Below, in pieces: positions 52,791-61,297 of a DNA stretch of 64,000 nucleotides (its first letter is position 1; the number at the start of each line of letters is the position of its first letter). Both the position numbers and the translations under genes were made by a program. Source of the DNA: an uncultured Pirellulaceae bacterium (GTDB lineage Bacteria > Planctomycetota > Planctomycetia > Pirellulales > Pirellulaceae); contig CAJQPP010000136.1 in NCBI GenBank assembly GCA_905480235.1, forward strand, positions 33,166 through 97,165. The letters are read 5' to 3'. The notes beneath the pieces were generated by a model that searched no databases, was not told the origin of the DNA, and saw nothing but the letters and a program-made list of their open reading frames with translations.

Positions 52791-53689
52791 TTCGACTTCC
52801 ATGCATAAGATTTTTGTTTTTTCGCCCCCGTCACCACAATCGTTCCGTCCGGTTGAATTTCGATCACCGAAAAACCATTGCTTTCCAACCCGGCACCTTC
52901 GACCATCGCTACCAGCGTGCAATAGTGAATACCGGCAATATTGTTGAGTTCGTTTTTGTGACTATGGCCCTGAAAAACCGCAAGCACATGGCCCGAAGAT
53001 TCGAGGATCTTGCGCACCTCGGCATTATTTTTGACTCCGTATTGCGAAGCCACATCCAGCCTTTGATGCGCGAAGACCACGGTAGGTTTTTCGTTTCTCT
53101 TCAGGTCATCAGCCAGCCACTCCAGTTCATCATCTGAAATATTGGCGTCGGTCCACTCAAAGTTCTTGCGTTCATATGGCACACCGTCGCTACGAAAACA
53201 CGCATCCAACACGACAAAGTGAATACCTTTCCGGTCAAAAGAATAGAATGACTTTTGTTGCGCGACTCCGTCCAGAAACTCCTGTTTTTTCAAAGTATCG
53301 ACGCAGTGATTCCCAAGCACGTAATGACGCTCATCGCAAATCTTTGCGAACTGTTGGTTAATGGTACGTAGGTATGCCATTTCCACCTCGACAGAATCTG
53401 CCGCGTCGATGAAATCGCCTAGCTCAACAAGGAAATCAATATTTTGCTCGGAAAAGTATTCAGCCGCGGCTGCTAACTTAGAGAGCGACTCTCGATAGTG
53501 ACGTGTCCCGGCTGGCGGCTTGTCCGCAAAATGCATATCTGTGACAAGACCAAATCGGAGATGGTTCGACTTGTTTAATCCCCAGTTCCAATGCAAAGGA
53601 TGAGAAGACGCCGCCGACATGACTAACGCACCTTGCCACAAAAAAGCACGTCGTCCCAAATTCGCGTACTCTAAGATATCATTTGTCAC
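52787..53689 (-). CDS. Calcineurin-like metallophosphoesterase
   Basis: 300 aa. The N terminus RRAFLWQGALVMSAASS resembles a twin-arginine or Sec signal. Metal-binding motifs are in order: FGLVTDMHF (D-x-H), LVELGDFIDAAD (GDxxD), YVLGNHCVD (GNH), VVFAHQRLDV and AVFQGHSHKNE (GHxH). It should hydrolyse a phosphoester outside the cytoplasm; the substrate is not inferable. It is coupled to the DUF1653-like gene. Confidence 0.88.
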   Translation of the reverse strand: MTNDILEYANLGRRAFLWQGALVMSAASSHPLHWNWGLNKSNHLRFGLVTDMHFADKPPAGTRHYRESLSKLAAAAEYFSEQNIDFLVELGDFIDAADSVEVEMAYLRTINQQFAKICDERHYVLGNHCVDTLKKQEFLDGVAQQKSFYSFDRKGIHFVVLDACFRSDGVPYERKNFEWTDANISDDELEWLADDLKRNEKPTVVFAHQRLDVASQYGVKNNAEVRKILESSGHVLAVFQGHSHKNELNNIAGIHYCTLVAMVEGAGLESNGFSVIEIQPDGTIVVTGAKKQKSYAWKSK

Positions 53690-53877
53690 GACGGCTCCTC
53701 AAATAAAAAACGATCCTCTTAGCTCATTTTCACAAGCCAAATACCGGACCTCGTGTTTCATCGATGCGGCAGTATACCAGCCCAGAAAGTCGCTTGCCGC
53801 AAATACCCTGTCGAGATTCGCTGTTTTTAGCGGCCCGCTAAAGTTGCCACGAGCAGCTTGATTCAAAAACAAAAAAA

Positions 53878-53909
53878 AGCCTCCCCTCATCGTGTGAAAA
53901 AGGGAGGCT
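53878..53909 (-). terminator. Terminator after the CIA30 gene
   Basis: AGCCTCCC (53878-53885) and GGGAGGCT (53902-53909) form a perfect 8-bp stem. On the minus strand it is followed by a run of eight T. It lies 35 bases after the CIA30 stop. Confidence 0.9.
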
Positions 53910-53943
53910 GTCTGATTTTTCGGATTCCAAAATTGAGTCGCGT

Positions 53944-54522
53944 TTACTTTCCGACGCCGGACCCGACAACTTTAATCCAGTCAATCTCGAGGTTAAAAGG
54001 TCCTTGTTTTTTATCACCCAAGAGGATTCCCAACCCTGCTGCCTGAGCGGGATCCAGTCGATCGTTGGGGAAATTACGCCCACGCCAAGTTGCCGCGAAT
54101 TGATTTACGGGAAAAGCGACGACCGTCCACTTATCCTTTGTTGTGGGAAAAGTTTGGCGATAAGAGCGTCCGCGTAAATTTTCTTGAGCATAAACGTTGA
54201 ATGTGTACTTGCGTCCGTCACCCTTTACTCTCGCGAAGATCACATCGTTTGCCTTTAGCCCCATGTTGGGTTTAGCCGCCCGGATGGAAGCAAAGCCTCC
54301 ATTATTTTCCAGCGAAAGATATCCTGAAAAATCCATCGCCCCCTCACTGTCATAACTTACTTGACCGCTGGAACGACCGCCCATTACACCATCATTGACA
54401 CTACGCCATGGCCGGACGTCGCTGGGATTATCGAACTGAAAAAGCATTCTTTCCTGGGCCGTCAGGGAAGTGGGAATCAGAACTACCAAGAGACCCATTA
54501 GCATTAAAATAGAACGACTCAT
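53944..54522 (-). CDS. CIA30-family protein, secreted
   Basis: 192 aa. Signal peptide MSRSILMLMGLLVVLIPTSL. The CIA30 (jelly-roll) domain is clear: PSDVRPWRSVNDGVMGGRSS, DFSGYLSLENNGGFASIRA, and the end DPAQAAGLGILLGDKKQGPF. Bacterial members are not assembly factors of complex I and probably bind carbohydrates or unknown ligands. Single gene with its own terminator. Confidence 0.85.
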   Translation of the reverse strand: MSRSILMLMGLLVVLIPTSLTAQERMLFQFDNPSDVRPWRSVNDGVMGGRSSGQVSYDSEGAMDFSGYLSLENNGGFASIRAAKPNMGLKANDVIFARVKGDGRKYTFNVYAQENLRGRSYRQTFPTTKDKWTVVAFPVNQFAATWRGRNFPNDRLDPAQAAGLGILLGDKKQGPFNLEIDWIKVVGSGVGK

Positions 54523-54693
54523 TGTTACCCTCTTCTGGACTTAGGAGACGTCACTTGGTGCTACGTCTCAATTTATGACCGTTTTTTGATGTTTTTCGCT
54601 ATAACCGTCCTTCTCCATAGCTCGTAACGATTATTGAAGATTGCTTCCCCGTTAAGGGTACATCACGAAGAAGTACTGAACACCAGAGGACAT

Positions 54694-54726
54694 AAAAAAA
54701 CCGTCGCATCCTGTTGAATGCGACGG
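54694..54726 (-). terminator. Terminator after the 380-aa gene
   Basis: CCGTCGCAT (54701-54709) and ATGCGACGG (54718-54726) pair perfectly over 9 bp with an 8-base loop. The minus-strand transcript then has seven T (54700-54694). It follows the stop of the gene at 54776. Confidence 0.92.
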
Positions 54727-54775
54727 AAATAGAACTGCTTCATTTTTCTTAAAGAAGTCTTCTCATTATGGAGGA

Positions 54776-55918
54776 CTATAGCTTTGCCAGCTTGGAACAA
54801 AACCCGCCAAGAGCAATGCCGTTAGTTATGGGATTTCCACTCCCCCCGTTGTTATTGCCGATAAGCTGCCCAACAAACCCACCGATGAAGCCGCCCACGT
54901 CCGCCCAAAATGGCCTGCGCTTCAGAATTTCGATATCACCATCGAAGATATCAAAGCCCGACTCGGCATTCCAGTAATACACGGATGACCGCGTTACGGA
55001 AGTTGCCCCCAGTAAAAGTTCAACCTGCTCCATAGAAAGCTTGCCATCCAATGCAATTTTTCGATCAAGCACAGCCATTGCAAAAGTAAGTTCTTCCTGA
55101 CTTTTACTTTGCAGCAATGTCGTTTCGATATCCAATAGGTATCCCTCGACGACGGCACCAAGCTTATAACGTGTCGCGAGCAATCCAAATTCGGCATAGC
55201 CATTGGCTGCGATGGCCTCGATGGTGGTTACCGCCTCTTCCTCGGGCAGGAATTCATTAGGAGTCCCCGGGTAGCAGACCGTCAAAAACCGGCAACTTTC
55301 TTGGTAACCGACCAGCGTTTCATCCGCCAGGTCGTCACTGAATGCGGTTGTGAATTCCGAGAAGGAATTTCGACCCGGTTTTTTACGGACGTAGGGCCAA
55401 TCCGAAGTCAGGTAATCGAGAACTTGATTGTGCCCCAAACCCGGTTCGATTCGTTGCTCACCACGGGTCGGTCGCTCGTTCCATTTTTTTACAATCACCC
55501 ACCCATAGGTAAGGTCTTTGGACAGCAAACCGGTAACTGTTCGCATTCCGGATTCTCCTTCGAACGTTAGGTAAAATCCATTTTCTTTTAAGCAGCTAAG
55601 CCGTAGTGTTTCCGAACCATCACCCCAAATATACTCAGGCCAGTATGGACCCGTGGAGCTTCTCGGAAAAATATCGATAGGGCGACCCTTCAGTAAAAGA
55701 TCCATGGCCGTGTCACCGGGTCTCGCGCCCTCAATACCCACTCGGCACACCTCCACCTCATCGGAGTAATTCTGCGGCATAAGGTCACGGTAGACCCCTT
55801 TTGCGGATGGCCCCGTTGCGGCAGGCGCTGCCTGCAATGGAGATGCATAAGAAAGACAGCCACAAATGACCAACAACAATGAATACGTTCTGACTTTCGT
55901 CAAACCTCGAATAGACAT
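54776..55918 (-). CDS. Secreted protein of unknown function
   Basis: 380 aa. Signal peptide MSIRGLTKVRTYSLLLVICG to about residue 31. No recognised domain; a middle part with LLKGRPIDIFPRSSTG and YGWVIVKKWNERPTRG, a helical stretch, and a glycine-rich C terminus (ADVGGFIGGFVGQLIGNNNG) that might insert in a membrane. It stands alone between intergenic regions and ends with a strong terminator. Confidence 0.7.
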   Translation of the reverse strand: MSIRGLTKVRTYSLLLVICGCLSYASPLQAAPAATGPSAKGVYRDLMPQNYSDEVEVCRVGIEGARPGDTAMDLLLKGRPIDIFPRSSTGPYWPEYIWGDGSETLRLSCLKENGFYLTFEGESGMRTVTGLLSKDLTYGWVIVKKWNERPTRGEQRIEPGLGHNQVLDYLTSDWPYVRKKPGRNSFSEFTTAFSDDLADETLVGYQESCRFLTVCYPGTPNEFLPEEEAVTTIEAIAANGYAEFGLLATRYKLGAVVEGYLLDIETTLLQSKSQEELTFAMAVLDRKIALDGKLSMEQVELLLGATSVTRSSVYYWNAESGFDIFDGDIEILKRRPFWADVGGFIGGFVGQLIGNNNGGSGNPITNGIALGGFCSKLAKL

Positions 55919-56350
55919 ACTAACCCCCTGATTTTGGCTAGAAAAGAAAAGAAATAGATTGATACGCGAGGAGAAATGCGAAGTTTTTGTCAGTGCGGAT
56001 GTGATAAAAACTGTTCGCCGATATTAAAAATATCAACTCCCCCCGAAACAGCAGTTAGGCAAACATCGTGCCAAAGAAAGGAAGAGCAAAAGTTATTTCA
56101 ATCAACTCGCCACGTTAAGGCTATTACGCGGGAGTGCGCGCGCACCAGCACTTCACTCCAAAATAATTTTGCAGCGTGATTGTTTCAGATCGCGACATCA
56201 ATCTCTTTATGAGACAGGGAATTCTTTTTTGAAATTCTCAAATCCCCGTCGTGCCATTTGAGTTGCCAGAAAGCGATGCCTTAATAACCAAAAATTTCCT
56301 TGCCGTTAAAATGAACCCATAAAATTTTTCCGCCACACCATGCAAGGCAC

Positions 56351-56394
56351 GAAACCTCGGCCGATCATCAGGGTGATCGTGGTTCCGAGGTTTC
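56351..56394. repeat. Inverted repeat in a gene-free stretch
   Basis: GAAACCTCGG (56351-56360) and CCGAGGTTTC (56385-56394) form a perfect 10-bp stem, with an inner CGATCA/TGATCG stem. The flanking GGCA/TGCC pair as well. No T run follows. The stretch 55919-56612 contains no gene that I can support. Confidence 0.85.
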
Positions 56395-56612
56395 CATGCC
56401 TGCAACATTCAAATGCTACGGTTGATTTGAGAACTTTGATGACGGAAATCTAAAATCCAACGTTTCTTCAGCTCGCTTGTTTCAAATAAAATCTGCATGG
56501 TGATTTCGTTACGAAATATTGCCTCTTATTACCCCTGGTCTTGCTTGTCATCCAGCAACAAACTCAGGGAACCAAGACAGATTGCATGATCGTTGGTCTG
56601 GTAAACCGCCAT

Positions 56613-57029
56613 TTAAGCCCGACTAAGCGACGGATACAGACCTCCGAAGACCGGTTTGATTTTCGTTTCAAAGCCTGCCCTAGAAAAAATATCAGCGGCA
56701 TCCAGCACATCCCAATAGGTCTCGTAAGTTCTCCAAAAAACCCAGCGAGTGTGCTCCACCTCACGAATCCATGCTGCGCTGCTGTCAGCGATCCATGTCC
56801 CATCGCGCATTCTAAAAAGTCGAAAACCAGCTTGGTCTCGAGTGTTACAAGTGGCATAGACGTATGCGGGTCCGTCGACCGGTTCGACCCAAATCTCATA
56901 TTTCACAACTTCGACTCCCACAAAAAGCGAGTAATCGAGGTCAAAAGGTGGTTCAGCTGAGACCTTCCCTATCCCCACAAAAAGCAGGGAAAAACTAAAA
57001 ACAAGCCATAGGCAAGATTTGAATAACAC
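56613..57029 (-). CDS. Small secreted protein of unknown function
   Basis: 138 aa, GTG start at 57029 with an AAAGGAGAT ribosome site. Signal peptide MLFKSCLWLVFSFSLLFVGI to about residue 25 (SAE). The mature part has a repeated aromatic beta pattern (YEIWVEPVDGPAYVYATCNT, REVEHTRWVFWRTYETYWDV). I do not recognise it. Confidence 0.65.
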   Translation of the reverse strand: MLFKSCLWLVFSFSLLFVGIGKVSAEPPFDLDYSLFVGVEVVKYEIWVEPVDGPAYVYATCNTRDQAGFRLFRMRDGTWIADSSAAWIREVEHTRWVFWRTYETYWDVLDAADIFSRAGFETKIKPVFGGLYPSLSRA

Positions 57030-57803
57030 CGTTGATCTCCTTTAATACGATTGCGTGACCCCAGAGAATGTCGCCACGAATCGATATCTTTCAAAGGTTT
57101 TATATTTTCTTTCCGGAAGGCTGCGTGAACCGAAAACGGGGAGGTCAGAGCCCTTGAGATAATTTTCTGGACAGCTCGAGACACTCGATACAGATTGGCA
57201 GATCGGTGATGAAGAGTACAAAAACGCCAAAAACCAGCACCGCAGACGACTGCGATCAGCTCGATTCCGCAACGGAATGCGTCTCCCGCAACCAACGATC
57301 ATCAAATCGGTGGCTCGCCAAACTTACGGACGCCGGGATCTTCGGGTGCCGAGAAACGAGAACGCTAAAAGCAGCAAACCACCCGTCGCTGAGATAAGAA
57401 CAGCAACTCAAAAGACAAGAGACTGCAGCGACATAATTTCCTCCACGGTCACGTGGCCCTTTTTTATTGGTCAGTTTTTGCTCAATTCAATCGCACCATT
57501 AAAACGGGTTTACAATCCGTCTGTAGGCATGTGAATCTCACTTCACGTTATTCAAATAACGAACAACAGGCCAATTTTTCTGGACTTCTCCAAACCTTTC
57601 CAAGATCCATGGTGTGACAAATCGCGTTCCTGATCACAAACACAGGTTAACCCTTACCAACAGCTGCCTAAAAATGTGATGTAAATCGTGATGGGCGGCA
57701 ACTTCGAACGTGCTTGGCACGTTTGGCCAACAACGTCTCATTGCAAGATCAACTATCGATTGAAGGTTGGATTCCTTGTGTGCCTTGCATTGCCAAAAAT
57801 TGG
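57030..57803. other. Gene-free stretch
   Basis: I see no gene here that I can support; the open frames are short and of unusual composition. A small perfect hairpin (ACGTGC-TTG-GCACGT) lies near 57709-57723, with no T run. Confidence 0.5.
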
Positions 57804-58970
57804 TTATGCGGTTTCCACCTCAGCTCGCACCAGTTTTGCGGCTGCCACCATTGCTTTTAGCTTTTCGAAGGCGACTTGCTCTTCATTGACACAACGGTTG
57901 GCAAAGCAGCCGAAACCGCAATCGGGATTAAGAAAGATCTTATCCGGCGACCAGTACTGTAGCGCTTCGCGAAGTCGATTCGCGATAAATTCGACCGATT
58001 CGGCTTCATCGGTTCGGGGATTACAAACTCCCAGTCCAATTTCACGATCACCAAGTGCGCGACCGACTACAGCGAGTTCACCTGCGCGGGGAGTCGCGTA
58101 CTCCAAAACAAATTGCTGGAGGTTCATCTTGGAGAAGACATCAACCAGCGGTTGGTAATCACCAGTAATCAAAACGTCTTCTCGTTTCGACCAATTGCCT
58201 CGACAAACATGGAGGCCAATTCTAAGTATGTCCTCAAAACCGGCGACAACTCTGTTCATCAGCTCGGCCGCATAAGCCAGTTCTGCACCCGCATCACGGC
58301 GGGTCGCCAGAGTCGCTCACATAAATGTGCGCCGTTTGTCGTCGCCGCTATGGACGACCTCGGTAAGGACCGGTTCATCAAACTGAACGAACTCCACATT
58401 CTCAGCGGCAAGCTCAGTAAGTTCTTCGCGCAAGATGTCTACAATCGCATCAGCCATTACCGGTTTGTCGCCATAAGCGTCGGTGGAATAGGCAGTCACC
58501 CACATTGCTCGCGTCAATAAGTAGGGTCCCGGTAATGTGACTTTGATTGGCTTGTCCGTCAGCGTACGCAGGAACTTCAAGTCATCAACCGCCAGCGATT
58601 TACGCCTTTGTAGTTTGCCAATACACGTGGGATTGCGAATGGAGAAGGCGGGCGCGTCCAGAGTTTGTAGCATCTCTTCAAAGGCGGCTTTATCTTCGAC
58701 GGTTTCCAACATTTCGGCCAATGACATCAACCGGGTGCCTTCGACCTTTTCCGTAATAAAGGAATAGAAGTTGTCGCGTCTAAGTTCGCCATCGACAATA
58801 TAATCAACACCCGCCTGATGCTGCCGCTCGACACAACGACGAATTTCGTTGTCCGCTAAAGCGTTGAAGTCTTTATCGGACATGCGTCCGCTTCGTTTTT
58901 CCCGCAGCGCGGAAAGAAGCGTCGTTGATCGCGGCCACGAGCCGACTTGGGTAACAGGAAAGTTCAGCAT
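57804..58970 (-). CDS. Core-MetE-like methyltransferase with in-frame UGA, candidate selenoprotein
   Basis: Two open frames on the same strand (58970-58317 and 58259-57804) are in the same phase and join through one TGA at 58319-58317; together they give 388 aa. Residues 1-217 form the first part (NFPVTQVGSWPRSTTLLSAL, DGELRRDNFYSFITEKVEG, FVQFDEPVLTEV). After the TGA the frame continues ATLATRRDAGAELAYAAELM. The zinc-site pattern of cobalamin-independent methionine synthase is present: HVC (His254, Cys256), Glu290 in LEYA, and Cys351 in NPDCGFGCF. The protein is core-only, without the MetE N-terminal duplicate. UGA is codon 218. A hairpin with its loop 18 nt downstream could be a SECIS. Alternatives: nonsense mutation or sequencing error. 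Confidence 0.72.
58287..58304 (-). promoter_or_regulatory. SECIS-like hairpin after the UGA of the MetE-like gene
   Basis: On the minus strand ACCCGC (58304-58299), loop CGUGAU (58298-58293) and GCGGGU (58292-58287) form a perfect 6-bp stem. The loop starts 18 nt after the UGA and has a G in its second position. Known bacterial SECIS elements have an apical loop roughly 16-37 nt after the UGA with a G in the first two loop bases. Confidence 0.5.
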
Positions 58971-58979
58971 AAATTCCGA

Positions 58980-59720
58980 TTAGATGTTAACGATTCTTGT
59001 TTCAATTTCGCATGATTTCTTCAACGTTTGGTAAACAGGCGAGTCCAACAATGCCCATTCCCATGCTTGCGTCACTTCCGTTGAATCTGCTGGCGAAGTA
59101 ACGTAAACGACGAGTTTGATTTCTTTGACAGAAGAATCGCCCTCTTCAATTCCGGTCGCTGCCAGTGAATTATTGAGTGTACCGTTGAGCGTGCCTTCCA
59201 GTTCGTCCAGAAGAATTGTCTGACGGCTACAGCGGAGTGCCAAACAATTAATGACATCGGCAAGCAAGGCCCCGAAGAGTTGTTCGAGTGAGCTTGGCAA
59301 TTGTCCATCTCGGTCAAAGTCGACGGCGACGCCGGAATGCCAGGAAAAGTTTCGGGTGTAAACGGTGGTTTCGAGTTCCGTTGAACGCCGGGCTCTAAGC
59401 CCCCACTTAAATTCCTGGGCCTTCCTCTTGTCCGCCTCCAGCTCTGCCTGCTCCGCTTTATCTTCCGTTCCGCGCCGAACCCAATGCCTCCAAACACCTC
59501 GTCCCGTCTCTATGCTTTGCAGATGTTCATGCCCGACCATGCGACACCAGGGTGGAAGCTCTGACTCGACCGTTGGTTCGCTACTACGGATTTCGAGCAC
59601 GCCACCTGAGGGTACCTGAAGCATGTTTTTGCGTATCAACAGTATCAATCCGGAGCCACAATCCATCGCCCCCCCTTCGAAAACACGACTGGCCTCAGGC
59701 CACGCATCGCTCGGCATCAT
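58980..59720 (-). CDS. TusA-OsmC fusion protein
   Basis: 246 aa. Residues about 12-75 look like TusA: a GGAMDCGSGLILLIRKNM region with the catalytic-type Cys in the TusA position but Gly instead of the following Pro, then LEIRSSEPTVESELPPWCRM and VGHEHLQSI. A charged linker follows. The C-terminal half is OsmC-like (FSWHSGVAVDFDRDGQLPSS, LEQLFGALLADVINCLALRC, LEGTLNGTLNNSLAATGIEE). TusA carries persulfide sulfur; OsmC domains handle thiol or peroxide chemistry. A single protein joining the two suggests a thiol-transfer role. It lies 9 bases upstream of the MetE-like gene. Confidence 0.78.
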   Translation of the reverse strand: MMPSDAWPEASRVFEGGAMDCGSGLILLIRKNMLQVPSGGVLEIRSSEPTVESELPPWCRMVGHEHLQSIETGRGVWRHWVRRGTEDKAEQAELEADKRKAQEFKWGLRARRSTELETTVYTRNFSWHSGVAVDFDRDGQLPSSLEQLFGALLADVINCLALRCSRQTILLDELEGTLNGTLNNSLAATGIEEGDSSVKEIKLVVYVTSPADSTEVTQAWEWALLDSPVYQTLKKSCEIETRIVNI

Positions 59721-59729
59721 GGTGCCCTC

Positions 59730-60095
59730 CTAAAAGCTGACGTTGGGCGCCCCATTGCTGAGCCATTCCACCAAAACCGCTCCACCTGCGATTTCCACTT
59801 TGCCGAATAATTGTTCCTGATCGATATCCCGCTTTTTGCAACATGGGGCGCAGGCGATCACGCGTCCACCCGCTTCCATAAAGTTTTCGATGAGTTCCGT
59901 AAGTGGTTTAAATGGCCCGCCTTCCACGACCGTTGCCGCTTCCTCTTTGACGGCCGCCCAAACACCGTCTGTACTGAGGAAAACCAAAGTGTCTTTACCC
60001 GATCCAAGAGCGGCTGTTGCAACCACGAAGCCGACTGTCGCCTTGTCTCCATTTTCCCGACAAGAGTTTATGGTCACGCAAAACGTTTCACTCAT
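59730..60095 (-). CDS. DsrE-family sulfur-carrier protein
   Basis: 121 aa. It has the DsrE/DsrF fold pattern (ATVGFVVATAALGSGKDTLV, FLSTDGVWAAVKEEAATVVE) and a C-terminal cysteine cluster in GGRVIACAPCCKKR where DsrE-type proteins carry persulfide. It overlaps the preceding TusA-like gene (ATGA at 60092-60095) and is followed 9 bases later by the fusion gene, so all belong to one operon. Confidence 0.82.
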   Translation of the reverse strand: MSETFCVTINSCRENGDKATVGFVVATAALGSGKDTLVFLSTDGVWAAVKEEAATVVEGGPFKPLTELIENFMEAGGRVIACAPCCKKRDIDQEQLFGKVEIAGGAVLVEWLSNGAPNVSF

Positions 60096-60352
60096 CCTTT
60101 ATCCCCTTCGAATTCACTTTTTCTGATTTTGTAAATCGGATGCTCACTTTCGAGCAACTTATTTTTCGTAAGTCTGCACCAAGCCGGAATTTCCAATGGC
60201 GCACCCGGATCGAGGGCACGAACCCTAATGACCGATCCATCCGGATGTTTTTTGATGAACAGTAATAAATCCAATAGAAGTTCACCGCAGCCAGTGTCAC
60301 CACCGTCAAAAAACGGAGTGGTATCGTCGCTGTCCTCAATTTGGTCTGCCAT
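60092..60352 (-). CDS. TusA-like sulfur-carrier protein
   Basis: 86 aa from the ATG at 60352; the open frame extends further upstream to 60508. The TusA pattern is DGGDTGCGELLLDLLLFIKK, with the conserved Cys in the usual place but Gly for Pro, and VRALDPGAPLEIPAWCRLTK, as in the TusA family. It would pass persulfide to partners such as the DsrE-like protein. GGAGG lies 14 bases before the ATG, a bit far. A fusion to upstream sequence is possible. Confidence 0.72.
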   Translation of the reverse strand: MADQIEDSDDTTPFFDGGDTGCGELLLDLLLFIKKHPDGSVIRVRALDPGAPLEIPAWCRLTKNKLLESEHPIYKIRKSEFEGDKG

Positions 60353-60620
60353 AGAATTCAATTCAAACCTCCAGCGTTTCAAGAGATTCTGCAAACGCCA
60401 TAAAACCACAGATGCTCTCCCCAACTCGCATTCATTCAGCCATTCCACAGCCGTCATTCGACCGGCATTTGGGTTGCCATAGTCCATTTCCGTACTACTG
60501 CGAGCCAAGTCTTCTGGTATTCCCCGGGAAATTCCATTTGATCACGAGGACACCCTGTTCGTTTCGTTCGCTGATCGCAAGGATTTTGAACTTCGCCGAT
60601 TCAATCGTAACGTTTTTCAT
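60353..60620 (-). pseudogene. Upstream ORF with possible +1 frameshift
   Basis: From an ATG at 60620 (AGGT ribosome site) the frame reads MKNVTIESAKFKILAISERN and ends VIKWNFPGNTRRLGSQ-stop at 60495. In the +1 frame, after a GGGG run (60525-60522), it continues IPEDLARSSTEMDYGNPNAG, RMTAVEWLNECELGRASVVL and runs without stop into the TusA-like protein. Removing one G joins them smoothly. Either this is a frameshifted domain, a programmed shift, or two unrelated short frames. I do not recognise the family. Confidence 0.4.
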
Positions 60621-61297
60621 ACTGACCTGCCAATAAGGTCAATCGTCGTCGAATTATTTACCATGCAGTCCAAGAAGTAGATTGAATCGTTATGGGTGTC
60701 ATCGTCAACAGAAATAAAACTTTGATGAAGCAACAGAACGCCGGGTATCAAGCGACTCGGCAAGATGATTCTTCGCTCTCTACATTACGGCTTGCCCATT
60801 AATACGTCCGTCGACGTGATACCAGAGTTGTTTTTGGCGACCAGGTTTATCCACCGATGATGTTCTGTATCCCGCATTGCAATCGAGCGGTATATGCTGG
60901 CGGAAGGTCCGTCGCAAACCTCAAACCTGTACCTCGGTTGGTCGCTGAAGTTTGCCGGGCACGCCAATTGACTCCACTGACGATAGCGTCGCGATTTCCG
61001 GTTGGGCGGTTGCCATCAGGCAGAGGTATCGGCCTACGATCAGCAGGCGAGGTTACAGTGTTTCAATTACAAGTCAGCTTGGTGTTAAAGAAATAATGAT
61101 TGAACGGGACGCCACTGTAAATTGAAACAACTCCGTTTGAAATCAAGTAAACAGTTGGTTAGGTTTGCAACTGAAATTGGTGTCGTGGAAAAGTCTCCTA
61201 TGGATTGCCTTTGAATTCTGATGGCGATGCTCAAGTAATCGACCGTATAAAAAATTCGACTTTTCTGACCTAACATCCCATTTGAAGAAAGTCCTCC
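60621..61297. other. Divergent intergenic region
   Basis: 677 bases between the minus-strand sulfur cluster and the plus-strand peroxiredoxin-like gene. No gene or RNA that I can support. I looked for a selenocysteine tRNA and found none: CTCAAACC near 60921 lacks the U before the anticodon. Confidence 0.5.

Noticed and set aside
60895..60960. Possible selenocysteine tRNA (CTCAAACC)
   Set aside because: The base before the TCA anticodon is C, not U, and no acceptor or T-arm pairing is evident.
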